A DNA stretch of 5,704 nucleotides from an uncultured Clostridia bacterium (lineage in GTDB: Bacteria > Bacillota > Clostridia > RGIG6154), in assembly GCA_934457515.1 (NCBI GenBank), contig CAKSHV010000107.1, positions 1 through 5,704 of the forward strand, read 5' to 3'. The notes under the pieces are model-generated. The model ran no database searches. It was not told where the DNA came from and was given only the letters and a program-made list of their open reading frames with translations. A program made the translations under genes and the position numbers. This document shows positions 1-5,704 of the stretch, in pieces; within the stretch, counting starts at the first letter, position 1, and the number at the start of each line of letters is the position of its first letter.

Positions 1-102
1 ACTCTACACACCTTTCATTATTTATAATACTTAAAATAACGCAGTTTGTGTTTTCATTTCAATATTTTCTCTCTTTTTTATCCTAATTTCCCAACTTAAA
101 AC

Positions 103-131
103 AGTATATCATATTTTTAGTCAATTCACAA
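103..131 (-). promoter_or_regulatory. Candidate sigma-A promoter downstream of engB, reading off the left edge
   Basis: On the minus strand TTGTGA (126-131) and TATACT (103-108) are separated by 17 bases, matching consensus at four and five of six positions. It begins three bases after the engB stop codon. The rest of 1-134 is AT-rich, with no GC-rich terminator stem and no credible coding frame or strong ribosome binding site. If real, it would drive a gene left of the window. AT-rich DNA often yields such matches by chance. Confidence 0.3.
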
Positions 132-134
132 TAG

Positions 135-716
135 TTATTTAAATATTTTATCCAGAATCGACAAAACTTTTTTTTTTCCCTCGCCTGTTTCGGCGGAAAA
201 AACAATCAGTTCGTCCTCTTTTATATCAAGAGAGGCGCAAATTGTTTCAATTGCCGCCTTGCGCTGTGAGGGTTTTACCTTGTCCGCCTTGGTTGCAATC
301 ACCGAAAAATCATGCCCGTAATAGCGAATCCATTCCAGCATCATCAAATCGTCCTCGCTCGGCGCGTGGCGCGCGTCCACCAGAAGAAAAATCTTCTTCA
401 GATTCTCACGCGTGTCCAAATAATGCTGAATCATCTCGCCCCACCGCTGTTTCTCCTGCTTGGAAACCTTTGCATAGCCATAGCCCGGAAGGTCAACCAA
501 ATACAAGCCGCTGTCCAAATTATAGAAATTGATGGTTGCGGTTTTGCCCGGTTTTGAACTGACACGCGCAAAATTTTTGCGGTTTAGGGTTTTGTTGATT
601 AACGAGGATTTCCCGACGTTCGACCTGCCGACCATGGCAATCTCGGGCAGATTTCCTTTCGGATACTGCGCCTCCGTCACGGCGGAAACCTCAAATTTCA
701 CGTTATGAATGTTCAT
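135..716 (-). CDS. engB: Ribosome biogenesis GTP-binding protein EngB/YsxC (TrmE-Era-EngA-EngB-Septin-like GTPase family)
   Basis: A 193-residue single-domain GTPase, the usual length for this family (about 195-210). The motifs are complete and in order: G1 P-loop GRSNVGKSS at residues 30-38, G2 region PGKTATINF at 56-64, G3 DLPGYG at 75-80, G4 TKAD at 142-145 and G5 SAE at 174-176. The GRSNVGKSS P-loop and the DLPGYGYA stretch are typical of EngB. Family members are cytoplasmic, bind the ribosome and act late in 50S subunit assembly; the protein is essential in Bacillus subtilis. The start is an ATG at 714-716 with a GGAG ribosome binding site at 723-726, six bases upstream. It follows lon in the same direction after a 121-bp gap with no U-tract terminator, matching the lonA-ysxC order in Bacillus, so read-through from lon is likely. 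Oddity: codons 180-183 (Gly-Lys-Lys-Lys) contain an uninterrupted run of ten A's. Function is well supported by motif conservation. Confidence 0.97.
   Translation of the reverse strand: MNIHNVKFEVSAVTEAQYPKGNLPEIAMVGRSNVGKSSLINKTLNRKNFARVSSKPGKTATINFYNLDSGLYLVDLPGYGYAKVSKQEKQRWGEMIQHYLDTRENLKKIFLLVDARHAPSEDDLMMLEWIRYYGHDFSVIATKADKVKPSQRKAAIETICASLDIKEDELIVFSAETGEGKKKVLSILDKIFK
168..177 (-). repeat. Ten-A homopolymer within engB
   Basis: The minus strand has ten consecutive A's spanning codons 180-183 of engB (GGA AAA AAA AAA), followed by GTT. Runs of this length are prone to polymerase slippage. Adding one A would replace the last ten residues with seven others ending at an early TAA; losing one A would open a frame running past the normal stop. 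The run is seen directly; any consequence is inferred. Confidence 0.7.
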
Positions 717-722
717 GTTTTT

Positions 723-791
723 CTCCGTCCCGCCGCTTTTTACGCGGCAGATAAACTTATATTTTGTGCAAAACAGATATTAAGCTGCCGC
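723..791 (-). promoter_or_regulatory. engB leader with two competing hairpins and the engB ribosome binding site
   Basis: On the minus strand the segment CTGCCGC (744-750) can pair with GCGGCAG upstream (785-791, seven perfect pairs). It can also pair with GCGGCGG downstream (730-736, six Watson-Crick pairs and one G-U) across the seven-base loop GTAAAAA. The upstream hairpin has a second helix inside its loop: CTT-ATAT (777-784, one bulged base) with ATAT-AAG (756-762). The two structures share one arm and exclude each other. The downstream one ends three bases before the GGAG (723-726) of engB. Neither is followed by a U-tract, so a terminator role is unlikely; an effect on engB translation or an RNA-processing site is possible. 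The pairing is read directly; the function is inferred. Confidence 0.45.
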
Positions 792-837
792 ACGCAATTT
801 CATGCCGCTCCCCCACACCCGTTTTGTGTTTTTTTAA

Positions 838-3225
838 TTATGCCTGCTGCGAAGGCGCCTGCTGCGCGCCCGTTTTGCGCTCTACCATGCGGCGGATGCG
901 CTTTTTGTGCTCAGCATCTGCCTTGTCTGAAAGTGCATGCGACAAAACCGTGTCTGCCGAATCTGCCAAAACAAAATGAATGTTGTTTTTAACAATTGTC
1001 GGCACTTCCTCTAAATCTTTCTTATTTTGCCCCGGAATAATAACGGTTTTTGCGCCGTACTGCAACGCAGCCAATGTCTTTTCTTTCAGTCCGCCGATGG
1101 GCAAAATTCTGCCGCGGAGCGTTATTTCGCCCGTCATGGCAACATCGTGCTTAACGCGCCGCCCCGAAAGTGCCGAAACCAGTGCCGTCGTAATGGTAAC
1201 GCCTGCCGACGGTCCGTCTTTCGGCACAGCGCCCTCGGGCACGTGAATATGAATGTCGGTTTTTTTGTAAAAGTCGGGCGAAATGCCAAGTTTTTCCGCA
1301 TTGGCACGCACGTAAGAATACGCCGCCTTTGCGGATTCCTGCATTACATCGCCGAGCGAACCGGTAAGCTCTAACTTGCCGCTGCCCTCCATAACGTTCA
1401 CTTCAACGCTTAAGGTTTCGCCGCCGACCTGCGTCCACGCAAGCCCTGTCACAACGCCGATTTGGTCTTTTTTATCTGAAATTTCGTTGGTGTATTTCGG
1501 AATACCGAGATATTTTTGCAGTGTGTTCGGCGTGATTTTAACCGATTTTCTGCCCTCTACCAAAAGCCGTGCAGACTTTCGGCACAGTTTTTCGATAACG
1601 CGCTCAAGCGAACGAACGCCCGCCTCGCGGGTGTATTCCAAAATGATTTTTAAAACCGCCTCGTCCGTTATGGTCACATTTTTTAAGTTATAAATCTTAA
1701 GCTGCTTCGGAATGATGTGCCGAACGGCAATCTGCTGCTTTTCCTCATACGTATAGCCCGCAATTTCAATAATCTCCATTCTGTCACGCAGGGGCGCGGG
1801 AATAGAGCCGATGTCGTTTGCAGTCGTAATGAACAAAACGTCCGACAAATCAAACGGAATGTCAATATAATGGTCGGTAAATTCAAAATTCTGCTCCCTA
1901 TCCAGAACCTCTAAAAGCGCAGAAGACGGGTCACCCTTGTAATCGCTTGAAAGCTTGTCAATTTCGTCAAGCAGAATTAAAGGATTCGAGCTTTTCGCCT
2001 GGCTGACAGCCGCCATAATCCGCCCCGGCATAGAGCCGATATATGTTCTTCTGTGTCCGCGGATTTCCGCCTCGTCGCGTATGCCGCCCAAAGACACGCG
2101 CACGTATTTGCGGTTCAGCGCTTCGGCAATGGATTTAACAATCGAGGTTTTGCCGACGCCCGGCGGTCCCGCAAGGCACAAAATAGACCCTTTCGGGTCG
2201 CCGCCCAGCTTCTTTACCGCAAAGAATTCCAAAATGCGCTCTTTCACATCTTTTAAGCCGTAATGGTCGCGCTCTAAAATCTCTTCTGCTTTCTGAATAT
2301 CCACCGTTTCTTCGGTTTTTATGTTCCACGGCAAATCCAAAACAGTGGTTAAATACGAATGAATAACCCCCGCCTCAGGCGACTGCGGCGTAAACCGTGC
2401 CAGCTTGTCAACCTCTTTCATCAATTTGTCTTCCTGCTCCTGCGGCAGTCCGATTTTCTCAATTGCAAGGGCAAACTGTTCTAATTCCTCGTCCACATCC
2501 TGCGGTTCGCCCAATTCTTCGCGAATCGCGCGGATTTTTTCATTTAAGAAATACTCTCTTTGGCGCAAGTCCAGCTCGCGGTGCACTTTTTCGGATATAT
2601 CCATATCCATTTCAAGCACCTGTTTTTCGCGGTCCAGTATCTGAATCAACCGATCCATGCGCTTTTCAACCGAAGCCTCGCCAAGCAGCTCCTCCCGCTC
2701 GGGAATGTCAATCACAAGCTGACCTGCAACCAGGTCGGTCAAAACGTCCGGCTCCTCGCAAGTGCTGATGTCTGCGTAAGGTTCCACCGCGATTTTTTTA
2801 ACGCGGTCAAAATAATCCGCAAATCCGTTTCGAATCAAGCGAAACTTTGCCAAATTTTCAATTTGTGACATGTCCGCCGAAAACTCAAAAATTTTCGCAC
2901 ATTCACACGAAATATAGTCCTTTTCATGCACAAACTCAACCGCCTGTGCGCGATATAACCCCTCTAAAATCACGCGGTAACCGCGCTCGGCAACCTTAAT
3001 CACCTGCCGAATTATGGCAACCGTGCCGATTTCATATATATTTTCCGTGTCCGCAACTTCGTCCATGGCGTTTTTTTGCGCGGTCACAAAAATCATGTTG
3101 TCTGCCTTAACCGCGCGGTTAATCGCCTCTATCGAACCGTCCCGCCCCACATCGAAATGTGCAAGCACGTGCGGGAACAGAACAACGCCCCGAAGCGGCA
3201 GAACAGATAATGTTTTAAAGTCCAT
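838..3225 (-). CDS. lon: ATP-dependent serine protease Lon (LonA type)
   Basis: A 795-residue LonA protease, close to the lengths of E. coli Lon (784) and Bacillus LonA (774). It forms a cytoplasmic ATP-driven hexamer that degrades misfolded and regulatory proteins. Domains in order: N-terminal LON substrate-binding domain from about residue 5 (LPLRGVVLFPH at 9-19) to about 200; a charged helical linker at about 185-275 containing REYFLNEKIRAIREELG; AAA+ module at about 310-580 with Walker A GPPGVGKT at 353-360, Walker B ILLDEID at 417-423, sensor-1 Asn470 in TTAN, and the GVRSLER motif at 536-542; and the protease domain at about 590-770 with catalytic Ser673 in PKDGPSAG and Lys716 in GGLKEK, the same 43-residue spacing as the E. 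coli Ser/Lys dyad. No membrane segment is seen, so it is not LonB. The start ATG is fixed by a strong AAGGAGG site and the canonical N-terminus. The last residues are a Gln/Ala-rich tail encoded by a small tandem repeat. No CIRCE or CtsR operator was found immediately upstream, where ahcY abuts it. Confidence 0.98.
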   Translation of the reverse strand: MDFKTLSVLPLRGVVLFPHVLAHFDVGRDGSIEAINRAVKADNMIFVTAQKNAMDEVADTENIYEIGTVAIIRQVIKVAERGYRVILEGLYRAQAVEFVHEKDYISCECAKIFEFSADMSQIENLAKFRLIRNGFADYFDRVKKIAVEPYADISTCEEPDVLTDLVAGQLVIDIPEREELLGEASVEKRMDRLIQILDREKQVLEMDMDISEKVHRELDLRQREYFLNEKIRAIREELGEPQDVDEELEQFALAIEKIGLPQEQEDKLMKEVDKLARFTPQSPEAGVIHSYLTTVLDLPWNIKTEETVDIQKAEEILERDHYGLKDVKERILEFFAVKKLGGDPKGSILCLAGPPGVGKTSIVKSIAEALNRKYVRVSLGGIRDEAEIRGHRRTYIGSMPGRIMAAVSQAKSSNPLILLDEIDKLSSDYKGDPSSALLEVLDREQNFEFTDHYIDIPFDLSDVLFITTANDIGSIPAPLRDRMEIIEIAGYTYEEKQQIAVRHIIPKQLKIYNLKNVTITDEAVLKIILEYTREAGVRSLERVIEKLCRKSARLLVEGRKSVKITPNTLQKYLGIPKYTNEISDKKDQIGVVTGLAWTQVGGETLSVEVNVMEGSGKLELTGSLGDVMQESAKAAYSYVRANAEKLGISPDFYKKTDIHIHVPEGAVPKDGPSAGVTITTALVSALSGRRVKHDVAMTGEITLRGRILPIGGLKEKTLAALQYGAKTVIIPGQNKKDLEEVPTIVKNNIHFVLADSADTVLSHALSDKADAEHKKRIRRMVERKTGAQQAPSQQA
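842..866 (-). repeat. Short direct repeat encoding the Gln/Ala-rich tail of Lon
   Basis: The ten-base word GCCTGCTGCG (plus strand) occurs at 842-851 and 857-866, a 15-base period that keeps the reading frame. It encodes the successive AQQAP and SQQA units that end the Lon protein. It looks like a recent in-frame duplication in a non-catalytic tail and may vary in length between strains. Confidence 0.6.
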
Positions 3226-3229
3226 AATG

Positions 3230-3236
3230 CCTCCTT
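3230..3236 (-). promoter_or_regulatory. Strong ribosome binding site of lon in the ahcY-lon gap
   Basis: On the minus strand this reads AAGGAGG, a near-perfect anti-Shine-Dalgarno match, four bases before the lon ATG. It begins two bases after the ahcY TAA (3239-3241). A ribosome terminating on ahcY would cover this site, so translational coupling is plausible. It also decides the lon start, because no other start in that frame has such a site. Confidence 0.9.
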
Positions 3237-3238
3237 GC

Positions 3239-4477
3239 TTACTCTGCGTAGCTGTCTAAGTAAGCCTTCTGTTTTTCTGTCAATTCGTCAATGGAAAGTC
3301 CCATTGTGCTTAATTTTAATCTTGCCACATAATCGTCAACCTCTTTCGGCACAACATACACGCGGTTTTCCATTTTATCATGGTTTTCCAGCATGTATTT
3401 CATGGAAAGGGACTGAATGGCAAAGCTCATATCCATAATCTCCGCGGGGTGTCCGTCACCCGCCGCAAGATTTACAAGGCGGCCCTCCGCCAAAATGTTA
3501 ATCCATCTGCCGTCCGGCATTTTGTAGCCCATGATATTTTGGCGAACCTCTTTAATTTCGGTTGCTTTCTCCGCAAGCTCGGGAATGCAGATTTCCACAT
3601 CAAAATGACCGGCGTTACACAAAATGGCACCGCTTTTCATTTTGTCAAAATGTCTGCCGAAAATAACGTGCTCGCAGCCGGTAACGGTGATAAATACATC
3701 ACCAAGGCTTGCCGCGTCGTCCATGGTCATTACCTGAAAACCGTCCATAACGGCTTCCATGGCGCGAACAGGATTCACTTCGCAGATAATCACCTTTGCA
3801 CCAAGACCCTTCGCACGCATAGCACAGCCCTTGCCGCACCAACCGTAACCCGCGATAACCACATATTTGCCCGCAACGATTAAATTGGTTGTTTTGTTAA
3901 TGGCATTCCAAACCGACTGACCGGTTCCGTATCGGTTATCAAAAAGATACTTGCAGTTTGCGTCGTTTGCCGAAACCACGGGGAAGCGTAAAGCGCCCGC
4001 TTTTTCGCGCGCACGCAGGCGGTGAACGCCTGTTGTTGTTTCCTCACTGCCGCCCCAAACGGGCATGGATTTGTATTCGTCGTGCAAAATCTGCGTAATG
4101 TCGCCGCCGTCGTCTATAAACATATCGGGCGAAAATTCAAGTGCCTTTTTCAAATGCTCAAAATATTCCTGCTCGGTCGCGCCATGCCATGTATATACCT
4201 CAATGCCTGTTTCTGCCAGTGCTGCCGCCACATCATCCTGCGTAGACAGCGGGTTACAGCCGGTAAGCGCAACCTTTGCACCGCCCGCCTTTAAAACCTG
4301 TGCCAAATACGCCGTTTTTGCCTCCACGTGAATACACATGGTGATTTTCAGTCCGTCAAAATACTTATTTTTCGCAAAATCCGCCTCAATTGCGTTTAAA
4401 AGAGGCATATTTTTCTTAACCCACTCTATTTTAAGCATACCGTCCTTAGCAAGCGACTTATCTCTGATAATGCTCAT
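3239..4477 (-). CDS. ahcY: S-adenosylhomocysteinase family hydrolase (short archaeal/Thermotoga type; S-inosylhomocysteine possible as substrate)
   Basis: A 412-residue NAD-dependent hydrolase that classically splits S-adenosylhomocysteine reversibly to adenosine and homocysteine, relieving product inhibition of SAM methyltransferases. Residues matching the known catalytic set are present: His50, Asp122 in IDDGGD, Glu145 in SEETTTG, Lys176 and Asp180 in KYLFDN, His291 in NAGHFDVE and His343 in GDGHP. The Rossmann NAD motif GYGWCGKG is at 210-217, followed by Glu233, which should bind the NAD ribose. The start is the ATG at 4475-4477, preceded by GGAG at 4485-4488 with seven bases between. The frame stays open for 53 more codons to 4636, but that stretch is basic and unconserved and runs into the preceding gene's terminator hairpin. 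Oddities: the C-terminus ends in TEKQKAYLDSYAE without the classical Lys/Tyr tail that reaches the partner subunit's NAD, and the base-binding loop reads HVEAKT rather than HMTVET. Family membership is certain; the exact nucleoside (adenosine or inosine) is not. Confidence 0.93.
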   Translation of the reverse strand: MSIIRDKSLAKDGMLKIEWVKKNMPLLNAIEADFAKNKYFDGLKITMCIHVEAKTAYLAQVLKAGGAKVALTGCNPLSTQDDVAAALAETGIEVYTWHGATEQEYFEHLKKALEFSPDMFIDDGGDITQILHDEYKSMPVWGGSEETTTGVHRLRAREKAGALRFPVVSANDANCKYLFDNRYGTGQSVWNAINKTTNLIVAGKYVVIAGYGWCGKGCAMRAKGLGAKVIICEVNPVRAMEAVMDGFQVMTMDDAASLGDVFITVTGCEHVIFGRHFDKMKSGAILCNAGHFDVEICIPELAEKATEIKEVRQNIMGYKMPDGRWINILAEGRLVNLAAGDGHPAEIMDMSFAIQSLSMKYMLENHDKMENRVYVVPKEVDDYVARLKLSTMGLSIDELTEKQKAYLDSYAE

Positions 4478-4612
4478 ATTTATTCTCCGCCTTTCCGTTT
4501 CCTGCACACAAAGTGCAAAAATTTTGTATATAAATCCGCCCGATATGCGGGCAAGCCTTGTTTTCAAAGTCAGTTTTTTAAAAAATCCCGTACTTTTCTT
4601 TTTGAACCATTT
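4478..4612 (-). promoter_or_regulatory. ahcY leader region: probable promoter of ahcY-lon-engB, small hairpin, no recognised riboswitch
   Basis: This AT-rich stretch lies between the S1 terminator hairpin and ahcY. A perfect five-base-pair hairpin GCCCG-CATAT-CGGGC (4538-4552) can be extended by G-U pairs to 4536-4554. A weak sigma-A-like pair is TTGCCC (4549-4554), 16-base spacer, TATATA (4527-4532), overlapping that hairpin; each box matches consensus at four of six bases. A second small stem, TGCAC/GTGCA, lies at about 4501-4515. I found no segment resembling the SAH riboswitch core that precedes ahcY in some Proteobacteria. A promoter is expected here because the upstream gene appears terminated, but its exact position is uncertain. 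Confidence 0.3.
4485..4488 (-). promoter_or_regulatory. Ribosome binding site deciding the ahcY start
   Basis: On the minus strand GGAG (within AGGCGGAG) lies seven bases before the ATG at 4475-4477. The upstream in-frame start at 4634-4636 would lie inside the hairpin arm of the preceding terminator and would add 53 basic residues not expected in the family. The downstream ATG is therefore preferred. Confidence 0.8.
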
Positions 4613-4653
4613 ACTACAAAAGGAGTGAGCATACACTCACCCCATTATGTAGT
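4613..4653 (-). terminator. Terminator-like hairpin after the S1-domain gene
   Basis: It begins 12 bases past the S1 stop codon. The core stem pairs GGGGTGAG (4636-4643 on the minus strand) with CTCACTCC (4622-4629) around a six-base loop: seven Watson-Crick pairs and one G-U. An outer stem ACTACA/TGTAGT (4648-4653 with 4613-4618) extends it across a small internal loop with two A-U pairs. The core stem is followed by only four U's before the outer arm, so termination may be partial. It separates the S1 gene from ahcY. On the plus strand there is no T-tract behind it, so it is best read as serving the minus strand. Confidence 0.55.
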
Positions 4654-4665
4654 ATCTTAAAAATC

Positions 4666-5704
4666 TTATTCTTCTGTTGCAGCTTCTTCAGCAGGCTCTT
4701 CAGCTGCGGGCTGCTCTAATGCACGAATGCTAAGACCAATCTTCTGTGCTTCCCAGTTTGCCTCAACAACTTTTGCTTCAACTTCCTGACCAACCGAAAG
4801 AACGTCCTCGGGTTTTGCAATGTGTTTGTTTGCAATCTGCGAAATGTGAATCAAGCCGTCAACGCCGGGGATGATTTCAGCAAATGCGCCGAACGGAACC
4901 AAACGAACGATTTTGCACTTAATAACGTCGCCCTCTTTAATCATGGACTGAACTTTTGTCCAGGGGTTTTCTTCCAAAGATTTATGACCCAAAGATACCT
5001 TGTTGTTTTCTTTGTCCAAACCAAGGATAACAACGTCCATCATATCGCCCGGTTTAACAACCTCTGCGGGATTTTTAATGTGCAGCCAGGAAAGCTCGGT
5101 TACGTGAACCAAACCGTCAACACCGCCGACATCAACAAATGCACCGAAATTGGTAACGGATTTAACAACGCCCGTAATCTTCTGGCCAACTTCAGCGGTT
5201 GCCCAGAATTTTTCTGCCTTTTCTTTTCTCTCGGCAGCAGCGATTGCCTTAACGGAACCTACAATCTTGCGTCTTCTTCTGTCATAATTGATAATTTTAA
5301 ATGTAACTTCTTTGCCAACCAAAGATTCCAAATCCTCGGTGTATCTTTCAGCAGCCTGCGAAGCAGGGATAAATACTTTAGAGCCGAATGCATAAGCAAC
5401 AACGCCGCCCTTAACCACTTCAACAATTTTAGAAGTGATCGGTGTGCCGTTCTCATATGCTTCTTCCAGCTGTTTCTGGCCTGCCATTGTTTCGAGTTTC
5501 TTCATGGAAAGGGTAACATAACCGTCTGCGTCGTTCACGCGAACAACGAAAGCCTCGATTTCCTGACCAACTTTTAAAACGGAATTTATATCCACGGTCG
5601 GATCGCATGTAACTTCGCTTGCCGGAATTACACCGTCAGACTTAGCGTCTAAATTTACATATACTTCTGTCGGGGTAATGCGAATAACAGTACCCTTAAC
5701 AATA
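4666..5704 (-). CDS. rpsA: S1 RNA-binding domain protein, RpsA/YpfD-like (5' end beyond window; possible C-terminal half of an IspH-S1 fusion)
   Basis: The frame is open to the right edge and encodes the last 345 residues. The GTG at 5593-5595 is internal: the 36 codons before it continue an S1 fold (KGTVIRITPTEVYVNLDAK, then SDGVIPASE), so the true start lies outside the window. Four S1 repeats are visible, at about fragment residues 1-69, 87-153, 172-243 and 257-330. The last two are the best preserved (NFGAFVDVGGVDGLVHVTEL and PFGAFAEIIPGVDGLIHIS), and the second has the FIPASQ variant. A 15-residue Glu/Ala-rich acidic tail follows. Proteins of this kind bind single-stranded mRNA at the ribosome or modulate RNA metabolism; low-GC Gram-positive versions are not always stable ribosome components. 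Four domains match Bacillus YpfD (about 380 residues) and also the S1 half of clostridial bifunctional IspH-S1 proteins, so the missing part could be a few dozen residues or a whole IspH domain. A terminator-like hairpin follows the stop. Confidence 0.9.
   Translation of the reverse strand, partial: IVKGTVIRITPTEVYVNLDAKSDGVIPASEVTCDPTVDINSVLKVGQEIEAFVVRVNDADGYVTLSMKKLETMAGQKQLEEAYENGTPITSKIVEVVKGGVVAYAFGSKVFIPASQAAERYTEDLESLVGKEVTFKIINYDRRRRKIVGSVKAIAAAERKEKAEKFWATAEVGQKITGVVKSVTNFGAFVDVGGVDGLVHVTELSWLHIKNPAEVVKPGDMMDVVILGLDKENNKVSLGHKSLEENPWTKVQSMIKEGDVIKCKIVRLVPFGAFAEIIPGVDGLIHISQIANKHIAKPEDVLSVGQEVEAKVVEANWEAQKIGLSIRALEQPAAEEPAEEAATEE

Noticed and set aside
1..134. Small gene in the left-edge AT-rich segment
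   Set aside because: Minus-strand ATGs give frames of only a few codons, and the plus strand has no start with a ribosome binding site. Nothing codes convincingly.
717..837. Rho-independent terminator between lon and engB
   Set aside because: Hairpins exist, but none is followed by a U-tract on the minus strand; the sequence after the last stem is the engB ribosome binding site.
3380..3883. Plus-strand 167-codon open frame inside ahcY
   Set aside because: It is antisense to conserved AhcY residues including the NAD motif and catalytic His291, with no recognisable domain or ribosome binding site.
4478..4612. SAH or SAM riboswitch upstream of ahcY
   Set aside because: The region is AT-rich with only short stems, and I could not find the conserved core of the SAH class or a SAM-I four-way junction. 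A covariance-model search would be decisive.
4478..4636. N-terminal 53-residue extension of AhcY from an upstream in-frame ATG
   Set aside because: The extra residues are basic, unlike the family, and overlap the preceding terminator hairpin. The ATG at 4475-4477 has a GGAG at correct spacing and gives the expected family length.
4613..4653. CIRCE (HrcA) operator, suggested by GAGTG...CACTC within the inverted repeat
   Set aside because: The arms do not match TTAGCACTC/GAGTGCTAA and the spacing is six bases, not nine. The position after a stop codon fits a terminator better.
4822..5577. Long plus-strand open frame (251 codons) antisense to the S1-domain gene
   Set aside because: The opposite strand encodes four clear S1 domains. 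The antisense product is rich in Asn, Cys and Phe, shows no recognisable domain and has no good ribosome binding site, so it is a shadow of the S1 gene.

Overview
This is a bacterial chromosomal housekeeping segment. Four genes lie on the minus strand and none is supported on the plus strand. In transcription order (right to left) they are a partial S1-domain protein of the RpsA/YpfD family, an S-adenosylhomocysteinase-family hydrolase (ahcY), the ATP-dependent protease Lon, and the ribosome-biogenesis GTPase EngB (YsxC). The lon-engB pairing, a near-consensus AAGGAGG ribosome binding site, AT-rich intergenic DNA and a four-S1-domain protein like Bacillus YpfD or the clostridial IspH-S1 fusions all suggest a Firmicute, most likely an anaerobic member of the Clostridia. 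That assignment is an inference; the sequence carries no taxonomic marker that settles it.

Layout. Positions 1-134 are AT-rich with no recognisable gene and hold one candidate promoter pointing off the left edge. engB spans 135-716. The 121-bp gap to lon (717-837) holds two overlapping, mutually exclusive hairpins just before the engB ribosome binding site. lon spans 838-3225. Only 13 bp separate it from ahcY (3239-4477), and the lon ribosome binding site sits in that gap, so the two are almost certainly co-transcribed and perhaps translationally coupled. A 188-bp gap (4478-4665) carries a terminator-like hairpin behind the S1 gene, a second small hairpin and probably the promoter of an ahcY-lon-engB operon. 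The S1 gene starts beyond the right edge.

How the genes relate. Lon and EngB serve protein quality control and 50S assembly, and the S1 protein handles mRNA/ribosome interaction, so the region is growth- and translation-linked. AhcY recycles the by-product of SAM-dependent methylation and is the odd member. It is of the short archaeal/Thermotoga type, lacks the C-terminal Lys/Tyr tail of classical enzymes, and has Glu and Lys where classical enzymes have the adenine-contacting Thr and Glu. This raises the possibility that it hydrolyses S-inosylhomocysteine rather than S-adenosylhomocysteine. I see no mobile element, CRISPR array, tRNA, rRNA or plainly novel multigene system here. The most interesting leads are the AhcY substrate question, the switch-like lon-engB leader and a ten-A homopolymer near the 3' end of engB.
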